Shown piece after piece: positions 8,095-15,037 of a stretch of DNA of 64,000 bases. Where the stretch lies: the NCBI RefSeq assembly GCF_013410215.1, contig NZ_JACCFQ010000001.1:558001-622000 (forward strand), read 5' to 3'. The position numbers and the translations under genes were made by a program. The DNA comes from Nesterenkonia sandarakina. Lineage in GTDB: Bacteria > Actinomycetota > Actinomycetes > Actinomycetales > Micrococcaceae. The notes under the pieces were generated by a model. That model was given only the letters and a program-made list of their open reading frames with translations. It made no database searches and had not been told where the DNA came from. How positions within the stretch are numbered: position 1 is the stretch's first letter; every line of letters starts with the position of its first letter.

Positions 8095-8111
8095 CTACTG
8101 GGCACAAAAGG
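8095..8111. repeat. Inner-end repeat, right copy
   Basis: CTACTGGGCACAAAAGG, 16 of 17 identical to 1132-1148. It lies within the integrase C-terminal coding region (TGHKR) and about 120 bp inside attR. See the left copy for the two explanations. Confidence 0.45.
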
Positions 8112-8229
8112 CTCGAAAGCCACCCTCTCTCACCAGCACGACAAACATTCTCTGGACGCATAATGACTGATCAACTGCGGCTACTAGCGCTCACAAACCA
8201 TGCCAATGAGGAATATACGATCACCCACA

Positions 8230-8248
8230 GTTCCCGTACTACTACTGA
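8230..8248. repeat. attR core: second copy of the menB 3' end
   Basis: Identical 19 bases to 1075-1093. Sequence to the right is normal GC-rich chromosome, so this is the junction where the ancestral downstream region of menB resumes. Confidence 0.85.
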
Positions 8249-8287
8249 CTTCCCCGCGTGCAGGCGGTTCCGATGGAATCGCAGCCG

Positions 8288-8686
8288 CTAGGAAGAGGTT
8301 GCCAGTGCGTGCTTCTTGATCGCCTCGAACTCCCCCGGCGTGATGGTGCCCGCGTCGGCCAGCGCCTGTGCCTTGGAGATCTCCTCTGCGGGGCTGCTCT
8401 GCCGGGCGACGCTTCGGATACGTTCATCCACGGCCTTCTGTGCCTGCTCGGTCGCGGTGGCTGCGCGTTCCTGCATGCCGGTTCCTCGTGCGATCAGGTA
8501 GACCAGGACTGTGAGGAACGGGACGAAGATCAGGAAGACCATCCAGGCCGCCTTGCCCCATCCACTGAGCTTGTGGTCCCGGAAGAGGTCACCGATGACG
8601 GAGAACAGGGCCATCAGGTAGGCGATGAATGCGAAGATCCAGAAGAAGGACCAGACCACGCTCCAGAATTCAGACCAGTCGAACAT
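8288..8686 (-). CDS. PLDc_N/SHOCT-domain membrane protein
   Basis: 132 aa. Two hydrophobic helices fill residues about 8-66 (phospholipase-D-nuclease N-terminal-like membrane domain with WGKAAWMVFLIFVPFLTVLVY). A helical linker follows, and the last ~30 residues are a SHOCT motif (ISKAQALADAGTITPGEFE). SHOCT domains are small C-terminal oligomerisation modules common in stress-related actinobacterial membrane proteins. Initiates at ATG 8686 after GGAAG. A DevR-box-like palindrome lies 92 bp upstream (8778-8791), linking it to the adjacent dormancy cluster. Its stop overlaps the run-out of the integrase fragment by 4 bp, so it is the first gene on the chromosomal side of the island. Confidence 0.85.
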   Translation of the reverse strand: MFDWSEFWSVVWSFFWIFAFIAYLMALFSVIGDLFRDHKLSGWGKAAWMVFLIFVPFLTVLVYLIARGTGMQERAATATEQAQKAVDERIRSVARQSSPAEEISKAQALADAGTITPGEFEAIKKHALATSS

Positions 8687-8777
8687 CGTTCTTCCTTTCG
8701 TCGGTACCTATGGTTCTGTTTCACGCGGCCCGACTCGGTCGCATATCCAGCGTGGCCCCGCGCATCAGCGATTCCCA

Positions 8778-8791
8778 GGGCCGAAGGTCAC
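8778..8791 (-). promoter_or_regulatory. DevR/DosR-box-like palindrome upstream of the SHOCT gene
   Basis: Reads GTGACCTTCGGCCC on the minus strand, fitting the local motif GNGACYWWNGRCCC and 10 of 14 positions of the mycobacterial DosR core GGGACTWWAGTCCC. It lies 92 bp from the SHOCT start codon. Confidence 0.45.
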
Positions 8792-8857
8792 ACCCCTCCA
8801 TCCCACCCCCGTGCAGACCATGCCTCGGCGCCGGACGGCTGGCACAGCGCACCGGCC

Positions 8858-8905
8858 CACGGTGAACGGGAAGCACGGTGAACGGGGTGCACGGTGAACC
8901 GGAAG
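8858..8905. repeat. 16-bp tandem repeat, 3 copies
   Basis: Three consecutive 16-bp units of the type CACGGTGAACGGGAAG (8858-8873, 8874-8889, 8890-8905), differing at two or three positions. They lie in the 326-bp divergent intergenic region between the SHOCT gene and the first BON gene. That region otherwise holds two DevR-box-like sites and presumably both promoters. Confidence 0.8.
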
Positions 8906-8922
8906 CACGCCCCGGGCGCTGA

Positions 8923-8936
8923 GGGACCAAGGACCC
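8923..8936 (+). promoter_or_regulatory. DevR/DosR-box-like palindrome upstream of BON1-GCS2
   Basis: GGGACCAAGGACCC, 11 of 14 matches to the DosR core GGGACTWWAGTCCC, ending 76 bp before the ATG of the BON gene at 9013. Confidence 0.55.
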
Positions 8937-9012
8937 TGGCCACCTCACGTGAGACCGACCAGAGTAGATCGAGGCGCGCAAGAGGGCGTGCCTGAATCGA
9001 AAGGCTCGGCAC

Positions 9013-9312
9013 ATGGCAACCGCTCCGCCCCATCAGACCGACGCTCCGCGCGCCACCCTCACTGCTCCAGCACCGCCGAAGGCCACACACGAGCTGTGCA
9101 GCCCGGGGGCTGTGCGGCGAAGTGTAGAGAACGCACTACACCACACCCGGAATCAGCCGACCCACCTCGTGATCGTCACCATCGTGGAGAACACCGTCGT
9201 GCTCAGGGGACGCGTGAAGTCTCGAGCCGAGAAGAAGCGGGCCGGTCTGGCCGCCTGGGCATCTCCCGACGTGCTGCGAGTCGACAATCGCCTGCAGATC
9301 CGCCACTTCTGA
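9013..9312 (+). CDS. Single BON-domain protein
   Basis: 99 aa. After a flexible Ala/Pro-rich start, residues about 32-97 form one BON domain (VRRSVENALHHTRNQ, then VLRGRVKSRAEKKRAG, then VLRVDNRLQI). BON domains bind phospholipid or other ligands at membranes, and in actinobacteria often sit in stress regulons. No signal peptide. The C-terminal half resembles the second BON domain of the 175-aa protein at 13239 (both end in a V-x-N-R-L-x-x-R pattern), so they are likely paralogues. Preceded by a DevR-box-like site and followed after 9 bp by the ligase gene, so the two form an operon. Confidence 0.85.
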   Translation: MATAPPHQTDAPRATLTAPAPPKATHELCSPGAVRRSVENALHHTRNQPTHLVIVTIVENTVVLRGRVKSRAEKKRAGLAAWASPDVLRVDNRLQIRHF

Positions 9313-9321
9313 GCCTTTCTC

Positions 9322-10542
9322 ATGAACCAGACGTGGACACCGCCACGCGGGGCACGCGTGGGCTCCATGAGTGAGGCCCCCAGTCAGTGCGCCGCCGATG
9401 TTGCGGGCGCTGTCGGCATCGGCGGGCGCGCTGTCGGCGCTGCCATCGGCATCGAGGAGGAGTTCCTCCTGATCGACCAGGAGCAGCTGCTGCCCGCCAC
9501 GCCCACCGCGGGCCAGACCCGCATCCTGCAGGCGATCACCCCAGGCGGCGGGACCACCTCGCAGGAGTGGCTCTCCTGTCAGGTGGAACACGCCTCCGCT
9601 GTGCTCGACGACGCGACCGCCGCCACGGCGGCCCTCTCCGGCTTCCGACGGGAGCTCGCCTCCACCGCGCAGCGGCTCGGCATGTTCGCCGCACCCCTGG
9701 GCGCTGCTCCGAACATCGGCGCAGGCTCCGCAGCCATCAGCGAGAACCCTCGGTATCAGCAGATGACTGAACTGGCCCCGGCCATCCCCGCAGAGCAGCA
9801 CATCAACGGCATGCACGTCCATGTCAGCATCCCAGATCCAGAGACCGGGATTCGGGCGCTGAACGGGATTCGCCGGTGGCTCCCTCTGCTGACCGCGCTG
9901 GGGGCCAACTCGCCGTTCTGGCGCTGTCGCGACTCCGGCTTCGCCAGCTGGCGATCGATCCACTACCGACGTTGGATGATCAATGGAGCACCCCCGGTCT
10001 TCCAGGACTTCGCGGACTATCAGCAGCGCATCGGCGCGCTGGTGAATTCCGATGTGGTGGCCGATCAAGGAGGCGTGTGCTGGCTCGCCCGGCTCTCCCA
10101 GAACCATCCCACCCTGGAGGTGCGCGCCTGCGACGTGCAGCTGGGAACACTCGACGCCGTGACCCTGGCCTTCTTCATCCGCGCCCTGGTCTGTGCTGGT
10201 GCGGAAGCCTCTGCCGACCCGCAGCCGGCACCCGAACTCTTGGACGTCGCGCATTGGCAGGCCGCGAAGTTCGGCCTCCAAGCGCGACTGCTCGACCCCT
10301 GGTCCGGAAGCTCGGTTCCCGCCTCGAGGGTGGTGCGGCAGGCACTGAGCCACGCGCGGCCCTACCTGATGCAGTTCGGCGATGAGGAGTTGGTCCATGC
10401 CGGGCTGGAGCGGATCCTGCGCCAGGGCACCGGGGCATCCCGGCAGCGCAGCCTGGCCCAACGCTCCGGCCTCACCGGGCTGCTCCGAGGCTCAGGAGAG
10501 TCGATCGCGGATCTCGATCTGCACCTCACCGCGAGCCCCTGA
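9322..10542 (+). CDS. Glutamate-cysteine ligase family 2 (YbdK-type carboxylate-amine ligase)
   Basis: 406 aa from ATG 9322 (ATG 9367 is an alternative; neither has a clear ribosome-binding site). Family hallmarks: IGIEEEFLLID near residue 43 (metal/ATP-binding glutamates), EQHINGMHVHVSIP, RWLPLLTALGANSPFW, and SIHYRRWMINGAPP. This GCS2 class makes gamma-glutamyl-cysteine or related gamma-glutamyl amides. In mycothiol-producing actinobacteria the physiological product is often unknown, though EgtA-type enzymes feed ergothioneine synthesis. No egtB-E genes are nearby. Co-transcription with a BON protein behind a DevR-box-like site suggests a role in redox stress or dormancy. Confidence 0.85.
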   Translation: MNQTWTPPRGARVGSMSEAPSQCAADVAGAVGIGGRAVGAAIGIEEEFLLIDQEQLLPATPTAGQTRILQAITPGGGTTSQEWLSCQVEHASAVLDDATAATAALSGFRRELASTAQRLGMFAAPLGAAPNIGAGSAAISENPRYQQMTELAPAIPAEQHINGMHVHVSIPDPETGIRALNGIRRWLPLLTALGANSPFWRCRDSGFASWRSIHYRRWMINGAPPVFQDFADYQQRIGALVNSDVVADQGGVCWLARLSQNHPTLEVRACDVQLGTLDAVTLAFFIRALVCAGAEASADPQPAPELLDVAHWQAAKFGLQARLLDPWSGSSVPASRVVRQALSHARPYLMQFGDEELVHAGLERILRQGTGASRQRSLAQRSGLTGLLRGSGESIADLDLHLTASP

Positions 10543-10547
10543 CTGAA

Positions 10548-10559
10548 GAATCTAGATTC
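10548..10559. promoter_or_regulatory. 12-bp perfect palindrome GAATCTAGATTC
   Basis: An AT-rich perfect palindrome immediately after the ligase stop, in the 185-bp gap before the sensor kinase. It could be an operator or a weak bidirectional terminator; no T-run follows. The rest of the gap shows only a possible -10 (TATGCT near 10693) before the kinase. Confidence 0.3.
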
Positions 10560-10727
10560 CCGAGGTGAGATGAATGCGCAGCATCGCCTCCGGCCGGCGA
10601 CCCGGCTCGCTTCGGTGAAACTCGCAGGCCAGGACCTGCCCTTGGCTCACCACCAGGGCCATCAGAGGGTCCCAGAAGCTTGGCGCCGCCTGTATGCTCA
10701 GGCCCATACGCCGAGGGGAGAAACCCA

Positions 10728-12422
10728 TTGGATTCACCAATTCACCATTCCGGAGACTCTTCAGGCGCTGAAACCACCCTCCCGAACCCCAAAAACGTTT
10801 CCGATGATAACCAATTGCAGGCTATGCAGAGCAGATTCCAGAATCTTCTCGCGGCCAGCCAGCTGGTCACCGGCGAGCTGGACCTGGAACAGGTGCTTCG
10901 GCAGATCGCGGAATCAGCGGTCACTCTGGTGAACGCCCAGTACGGCGCCCTGGGGGTTATCGATCCCGATGGCCACCTGGAACGCTTCATCCATGTCGGG
11001 ATCCCGGCGGACCTGGTGGACCGGATCGGGCACCTCCCGGAGGGTCATGGGGTGCTGGGCGCTGTGATCGACGCGGCGAGACCGATCAGGCTCCCGAATC
11101 TCAACACCGACCCGCGGGCTGTGGGCTTCCCCGAACACCACCCCCCGATGGATTCCTTCCTCGGAGTCCCGATCACGATCCACGGCGAGACCTTCGGGAA
11201 CCTCTACCTGACGAATCGGTCGGGCGGCCCGTTCACGGCAGAGGATGAAGATCTGGTCACCGCCCTGGCAACCACGGCGGCCACGGCCATCAACAATGCG
11301 AGGGTCTACGGGGAGGCGCGCCGCGCCCAGCGCCTGAGCGCTGCACTCGGCGAGGTCACCTCGGCCCTGCTGGCCTCCAATGACGCTGACGTCTTCGGTG
11401 TCCTCACCCAGAGCGTCGCCTCCCTGACCGGAGCGCAGCTGGTCAGCGTGGTGGTCTGCGAGGCCGTGGGCCGGGAGCTCTACGTCGACACCGCCCGCGG
11501 GGATCAGGCAGCCGAGGTCGAGGGGACGTCGGTCCCTTGGATGGACTGCGTGATCTCCCGCGCCATGGAGGGCGAGCCCGGCATGACTCCGGAGGGGGAA
11601 GACGAGCCGGTCCCCTTCGCCGCCGACATCCCCAGCGCCTCGATGATCGCCGTTCCGCTGGTCATCTCCGGAGACCGCATGGCAGCGCTGTGCGCCACGC
11701 GCTCGACAGACCAGGCTCCCTTCCACCGTCGTGATCTGGAGCTGCTCTCCGAGTTCGCCGCACAGGCCGGTCTCGCCGTGGCGCTGGTCTGGAGCCGGGC
11801 CGACCAACAGCGCCTGGAGATGGTCGAGGAACGGACCCGCATCGCCAGGGACCTCCACGATCACGTCATTCAGAGACTCTTCGGCACGGGGCTGGGTCTG
11901 GAGGCACTGGCATCGACCTACCCGCACCTGGCCACCAGCATCGACACCCACGTGACGCAGATCGACGCGGCCATTGCCGATATTCGCGCCGCGATCTTCG
12001 CGCTCCAGACCCAGGCACCCTTCCAGAACGTGAGGCACCGGCTCTTGGAAGTCATGACTGAGCTCTCGCCAAGACTCTCGACGATTCCCCGCCTGATCTT
12101 CACCGGACCTGTCGATCTGATCCTGGAAGGCGCACTCGCCGACGACGCTGTCGCGGTGCTCCGGGAGTCCCTGAGCAACGTCGCCCGTCATGCTCAGGCC
12201 GAGACCGTCTCCGTGGAGATCACCGCGACCGAAGCTCAGATCACCATCACGGTGGACGACGATGGCATCGGGGTGCCCTCCGACTCCACCCGGCGCAGCG
12301 GCACCAAGAATCTCAGCGCCCGCGCGCAGGCCTGGGGCGGAGACTTCACGCTCTCCCCCCGCATCGCCGGAGGGACCCGCGCCCTGTGGCAGGCCCCAGT
12401 CGGCTCGGAGGTGCGCCCATGA
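10728..12422 (+). CDS. devS: DevS/DosS-like GAF-GAF sensor histidine kinase
   Basis: 564 aa from TTG 10728, chosen because GAGGGGAG (10713-10720) lies 7 nt upstream. The order is GAF-A (about 35-195), GAF-B (200-355), HisKA_3 with EERTRIARDLHDHVIQRL (phospho-acceptor H377), and HATPase (about 470-560; DDDGIGVP and a GTKNL loop). GAF-A contains GFPEHHPPMDSFLGVP; in mycobacterial DevS the matching GFP-x-x-H-PPM-x-x-FLGVP histidine (H149) ligates heme, and here it is H138. This predicts a heme-based redox or gas (O2/NO/CO) sensor. Stop and start of the regulator overlap (ATGA), so the two are translationally coupled. No transmembrane segment, so it acts in the cytosol. Confidence 0.9.
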   Translation: MDSPIHHSGDSSGAETTLPNPKNVSDDNQLQAMQSRFQNLLAASQLVTGELDLEQVLRQIAESAVTLVNAQYGALGVIDPDGHLERFIHVGIPADLVDRIGHLPEGHGVLGAVIDAARPIRLPNLNTDPRAVGFPEHHPPMDSFLGVPITIHGETFGNLYLTNRSGGPFTAEDEDLVTALATTAATAINNARVYGEARRAQRLSAALGEVTSALLASNDADVFGVLTQSVASLTGAQLVSVVVCEAVGRELYVDTARGDQAAEVEGTSVPWMDCVISRAMEGEPGMTPEGEDEPVPFAADIPSASMIAVPLVISGDRMAALCATRSTDQAPFHRRDLELLSEFAAQAGLAVALVWSRADQQRLEMVEERTRIARDLHDHVIQRLFGTGLGLEALASTYPHLATSIDTHVTQIDAAIADIRAAIFALQTQAPFQNVRHRLLEVMTELSPRLSTIPRLIFTGPVDLILEGALADDAVAVLRESLSNVARHAQAETVSVEITATEAQITITVDDDGIGVPSDSTRRSGTKNLSARAQAWGGDFTLSPRIAGGTRALWQAPVGSEVRP

Positions 12423-13078
12423 CCCGGGTCTTCCTGGTCGATGACCACGAGATCGTGCGACGCGGGATCGCCGGTCTCATCGACGCGGAGCCCGGCTTGG
12501 AAGTCGTGGGTGAGTCCGCCACCGCACGGGGGACGCTCGCCCGGATCACCGCGACGCTGCCCGACGTCGCGGTCCTCGATGTCCAGCTGCCCGACGGCAA
12601 CGGCATCGAGCTGTGCCGCCGGATCCGGTCCGCGCATCCGGAGATTCCGTGCCTGATCCTCACCGCCTACGACGACGACGCCGCCAGCATCGCCGCCGTC
12701 GTCGCCGGCGCCTCGGGGTACGTGCTGAAGAACATCCGAGGACGCAACCTGGTCGACTCGATCCTTCGAGTCGCGCAGGGCGAGAACCTGGTCACCCGGG
12801 ATCTCGCCCGCAGGGTGCACTCCTCGCTGAGCGCCCAGCGGGTCCAGAAGGCCCAGGCCGCGCGGGACCCCCGACTCGATCTGACGCTGCGCGAGACCCA
12901 GGTGCTGAAGCTGATCACCGAGGGACTCACCAACCGGCAGATCGGTCAGCGGCTCAACCTCAAGGAGAAGACGGTCAAGAACTACGTCTCCGGCCTGTTG
13001 GCCAAGCTCGGGATGGACCGCCGCACACAGGTCGCGGTCTATGGGGCGACGCTGGGCGCAGAGGGGCTGAAGGGGTAG
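12419..13078 (+). CDS. devR: DevR/DosR-like NarL-family response regulator
   Basis: 219 aa. Receiver residues match DosR by number as well as kind: phospho-acceptor D54 (AVLDVQLPDGNG), T82 and K104 (GASGYVLKN). The LuxR-type DNA-binding domain has GLTNRQIGQRLNLKEKTVKNYVS split over the usual helices, then LLAKLGMDRRTQ. DosR's DNA-contacting Lys-Lys-Asn correspond to K184, K187 and N188 here. The paired kinase overlaps by 4 bp. It probably binds the palindromes at 8778, 8923, 13127 and 13781; no such site was found in front of devS itself, so autoregulation is not evident. Confidence 0.92.
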   Translation: MTRVFLVDDHEIVRRGIAGLIDAEPGLEVVGESATARGTLARITATLPDVAVLDVQLPDGNGIELCRRIRSAHPEIPCLILTAYDDDAASIAAVVAGASGYVLKNIRGRNLVDSILRVAQGENLVTRDLARRVHSSLSAQRVQKAQAARDPRLDLTLRETQVLKLITEGLTNRQIGQRLNLKEKTVKNYVSGLLAKLGMDRRTQVAVYGATLGAEGLKG

Positions 13079-13126
13079 TGCGGAGCCTCTTGCTGCGCAG
13101 CGCGGCACCCAGCACGTCACCGGGAA

Positions 13127-13140
13127 GGGACTAACGGCCC
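13127..13140 (+). promoter_or_regulatory. DevR/DosR-box-like palindrome upstream of BON2
   Basis: GGGACTAACGGCCC matches 12 of 14 positions of GGGACTWWAGTCCC, the best of the four sites. It ends 98 bp before GTG 13239 and 48 bp after the devR stop, implying a separate promoter for the downstream gene. Confidence 0.6.
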
Positions 13141-13238
13141 TAACGGACTTCGGGCCCGCGGGCCAGAGTGGAACCAGACGCGCAACCTCGTGCCGTCAGC
13201 CTGTCATCCCCGTGCGCGCAGACTGGAGGATTCCACCC

Positions 13239-13766
13239 GTGCAGACCGCCTCACCGATCGGAACTCCCCGGGATCTGAGCCTGGACACCGCGCTGCTCGC
13301 GGAACTGGAATGGACACCGGACCTGGACGCCTCTCCGTGGGTCCCCGACATCGACCTTCACAGAGACGTCGAGCGGGCCCTGAACGCATCCACCGTCGTG
13401 CCCCGAACCGTCACCGCTGAGGTGCGCCACCGGCACGTCACCCTGAGCGGAGAGGTCGACTGGGACTTTCAGCGCGATGCCGCCGCGCAGGCGATCCAAG
13501 ACCTTCGCGGAGTGGCGTCCCTGGACAATCAGGTGCAGCTGATCCCTGGCAGCGCGGTGGTCAACTCGGAGCGGCGACTGCGCAGCGCGATGCTGCGGAA
13601 CCCCCAGCTCGACCCGCGCCACGTGACGGTCACGATCCTAAAGGGCACGGCGATCCTCACCGGCCATGTGAGTTCCCTGGAGGAGAAGAAACAGGCGGGG
13701 TTGGCGACCGGGGTCTGCCCCGATGTGACCCGAGTCGAGAACCGGCTGCTGGTCCGTCCGTACTGA
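13239..13766 (+). CDS. Double BON-domain protein
   Basis: 175 aa. GTG 13239 is preferred over GTG 13212 because GGAGGA (13225-13230) sits 8 nt upstream. Two BON repeats: about residues 36-103 (VERALNASTVVPRTV, then LSGEVDWDFQRDAA) and about 109-173 (RRLRSAMLRNPQLDP, then LTGHVSSLEEKKQAG). No signal peptide or membrane helix. Such tandem BON proteins often accompany universal stress proteins and DosR-type systems in actinobacteria; a role at the membrane under stress is inferred. Transcribed from its own putative DevR-box promoter. Confidence 0.85.
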   Translation: MQTASPIGTPRDLSLDTALLAELEWTPDLDASPWVPDIDLHRDVERALNASTVVPRTVTAEVRHRHVTLSGEVDWDFQRDAAAQAIQDLRGVASLDNQVQLIPGSAVVNSERRLRSAMLRNPQLDPRHVTVTILKGTAILTGHVSSLEEKKQAGLATGVCPDVTRVENRLLVRPY

Positions 13767-13780
13767 CCAGCACATCCTGT

Positions 13781-13794
13781 GCGACCAATGGCCC
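13781..13794 (+). promoter_or_regulatory. DevR/DosR-box-like palindrome upstream of the bactofilin-like gene
   Basis: GCGACCAATGGCCC fits GNGACYWWNGRCCC (10 of 14 to the DosR core) and lies 67 bp before ATG 13862. It and the BON2 site share the continuation GGCCCTA. Confidence 0.5.
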
Positions 13795-13861
13795 TAGGAA
13801 GGGGTTTTCAGGTCGCGCACACTGGGCTCAGGTCACTTCACCAGTCCAGAGAGGCACTGCC

Positions 13862-15037
13862 ATGAGCGGCTACTCCCCCACCCGGCGATTGCTCGCCGCC
13901 ACTCTGATCAGCGGGGTGCTGATCATCGGTCCAGCGGCAGGAGCCTTCGGGACCTCCTCCACCCTCGACGCCCCAGACTCCACCCCCTCCAGCTCAGACT
14001 CCGCCACGATCCTGGCATCAGCCGACGCCTCGCCGGGCAGCGACGGGCAGGGCCCGCAGTTCTACAACGGATCCGTCATCGACGTCTCGGAGGATGTCCA
14101 GGGGGATGTCTATGCGGCCGGACAGCACGTCACCATCAGCGGCGATGTCAGCGGCGACGTCATCGCGGCAGCCCAGACCATCGAGATCACCGGGACTGTC
14201 GACGGCAACGTCCGACTGGCCGCCCAGAATGTCTCGATCAGCGGTGAGGTCGAACGCAGCGGCACGATCTTCGCCGCCACCGTAGACCTCACCGAGCGGG
14301 GTTCCATCGGCACCGACCTGGTCGGCGCCGCAGCCGAGATCGACATCAGCGGCGCCATCGAGAGAGACATGGTGGCCAGCGTCGAAGAGCTCCAGATCGA
14401 TGGCTCCGTCGGCGGGGACGTGACCTACTACAGCGCAGCCGAGGCGAGCATCAGCAATGACGCTGTGGGCGGTGAGGTGGAGCGGATCACTCCCAGCCCC
14501 GCTGCTGAGCAGCCCGAGGCCTCCCCAGGCCAGATCTTCCTCTTCTGGCTGCTGGGGCTGCTCTACGCCCTCGTGGCGCTGAGCCTGATCACGGTGCTCG
14601 CCGGACTGCTGCTGCCACGCCGGCTGACCCTGGTGACCGATCAGCTGCGACACTCCCCCTGGAAGGCTCTGCTGGTGGGCTTCGTCGCCGCGGTCACGGT
14701 TCCTATCGTGCTGGTGGTTCTGCTGATCACCATCATCGGCGCGCCGCTTGCCCTGCTCGGCGCTCTGATCTGGCTGTTGATGACCCTGGCGACGTTCGTC
14801 TACGCCTCCTTCTTCCTCGGGCGGCTCATCCTGCGAAACTCCAGGCCACCGGTGGTCATGGCGCTGCTCGGCGGGGTGATCCTGATCATCGCGCTGCACA
14901 TCCCCTGGGTGAACATCCTCGTCTGGCTGGCGATGGTGTTCTTCGGTCTCGGCGCGCAGCTCCTGGACCTCTACGACCACCGGACACGCCGGGCCCCGCG
15001 GCAGCCGGCCGCTGCTGTTAGTGAGACGAGCCCGTGA
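13862..15037 (+). CDS. Bactofilin-like beta-repeat membrane protein
   Basis: 391 aa. A signal peptide (about 1-29) is followed by a low-complexity Ser/Asp linker. Residues about 70-210 form a repeat-rich region (VSEDVQGDVYAAGQHVTIS, ISGDVSGDVIAAAQTIEIT and further copies) with the spacing of polymer-forming/bactofilin right-handed beta-helices. About four transmembrane helices follow (230-255, 275-300, 303-325, 335-365) and a short basic tail. The beta-helix is probably extracytoplasmic. Preceded by a DevR-box-like site and overlapping the universal stress protein by 4 bp (GTGA), so the two form a translationally coupled pair. Function in envelope remodelling during dormancy is inference. Confidence 0.78.
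   Translation: MSGYSPTRRLLAATLISGVLIIGPAAGAFGTSSTLDAPDSTPSSSDSATILASADASPGSDGQGPQFYNGSVIDVSEDVQGDVYAAGQHVTISGDVSGDVIAAAQTIEITGTVDGNVRLAAQNVSISGEVERSGTIFAATVDLTERGSIGTDLVGAAAEIDISGAIERDMVASVEELQIDGSVGGDVTYYSAAEASISNDAVGGEVERITPSPAAEQPEASPGQIFLFWLLGLLYALVALSLITVLAGLLLPRRLTLVTDQLRHSPWKALLVGFVAAVTVPIVLVVLLITIIGAPLALLGALIWLLMTLATFVYASFFLGRLILRNSRPPVVMALLGGVILIIALHIPWVNILVWLAMVFFGLGAQLLDLYDHRTRRAPRQPAAAVSETSP

Larger units (their letters stand above)
1094..8248. mobile_element. Integrated genomic (defence) island at the 3' end of menB
   Basis: About 7.1 kb bounded by perfect 19-bp repeats (1075-1093 and 8230-8248). A C-terminal tyrosine-recombinase fragment adjoins the right end. The interior is conspicuously less GC-rich than its surroundings, especially 3300-5500, and mixes strands. 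Cargo: AIPR family nuclease, Panacea-domain protein, decayed HNH gene, small HTH protein, unrecognised genes and two similar terminators. There are no capsid, tail, terminase, relaxase or type IV secretion genes, so it is neither a complete prophage nor a self-transmissible element. Frameshifts, in-frame stops and a headless integrase suggest it is fixed and decaying, although the AIPR and Panacea genes are intact. Confidence 0.8.
7665..8291 (+). pseudogene. int: Tyrosine recombinase (integrase), C-terminal catalytic fragment
   Basis: The C-terminal part of a phage-type integrase in one open frame: NSYRTVAIPDEL (about 7716-7751), then HDLRHFYASGL with the catalytic H-x-x-R, GHKSATTTLNTYAH with the second His and the nucleophilic Tyr. 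The arm-binding and core-binding N-terminal domains and any start codon are missing; homology fades upstream of about 7665, where the frame is only the reverse complement of another gene. The frame runs on through the attR core and stops in chromosomal sequence at 8289-8291. A catalytically complete C-terminal domain without the DNA-binding half is not expected to work. Confidence 0.85.

Noticed and set aside
1094-8248. Prophage or integrative conjugative element
   Set aside because: Apart from the integrase fragment and a small HTH protein there are no phage structural, packaging, lysis, replication or conjugation genes.
9136-10461. Minus-strand 441-codon open frame opposite the GCS2 ligase
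   Set aside because: It lacks any motif and is the antisense shadow of a well-supported gene in high-GC DNA.
10660-10700. GGGCC...GGTCCC halves in front of devS as a possible DevR box
   Set aside because: The half-sites are spaced 4 bp too far apart compared with the four accepted sites, so autoregulation by this box is not claimed.
10570-10932. 120-codon plus frame in front of devS
   Set aside because: It overlaps the kinase start in another frame, has no ribosome-binding site and no protein-like composition.
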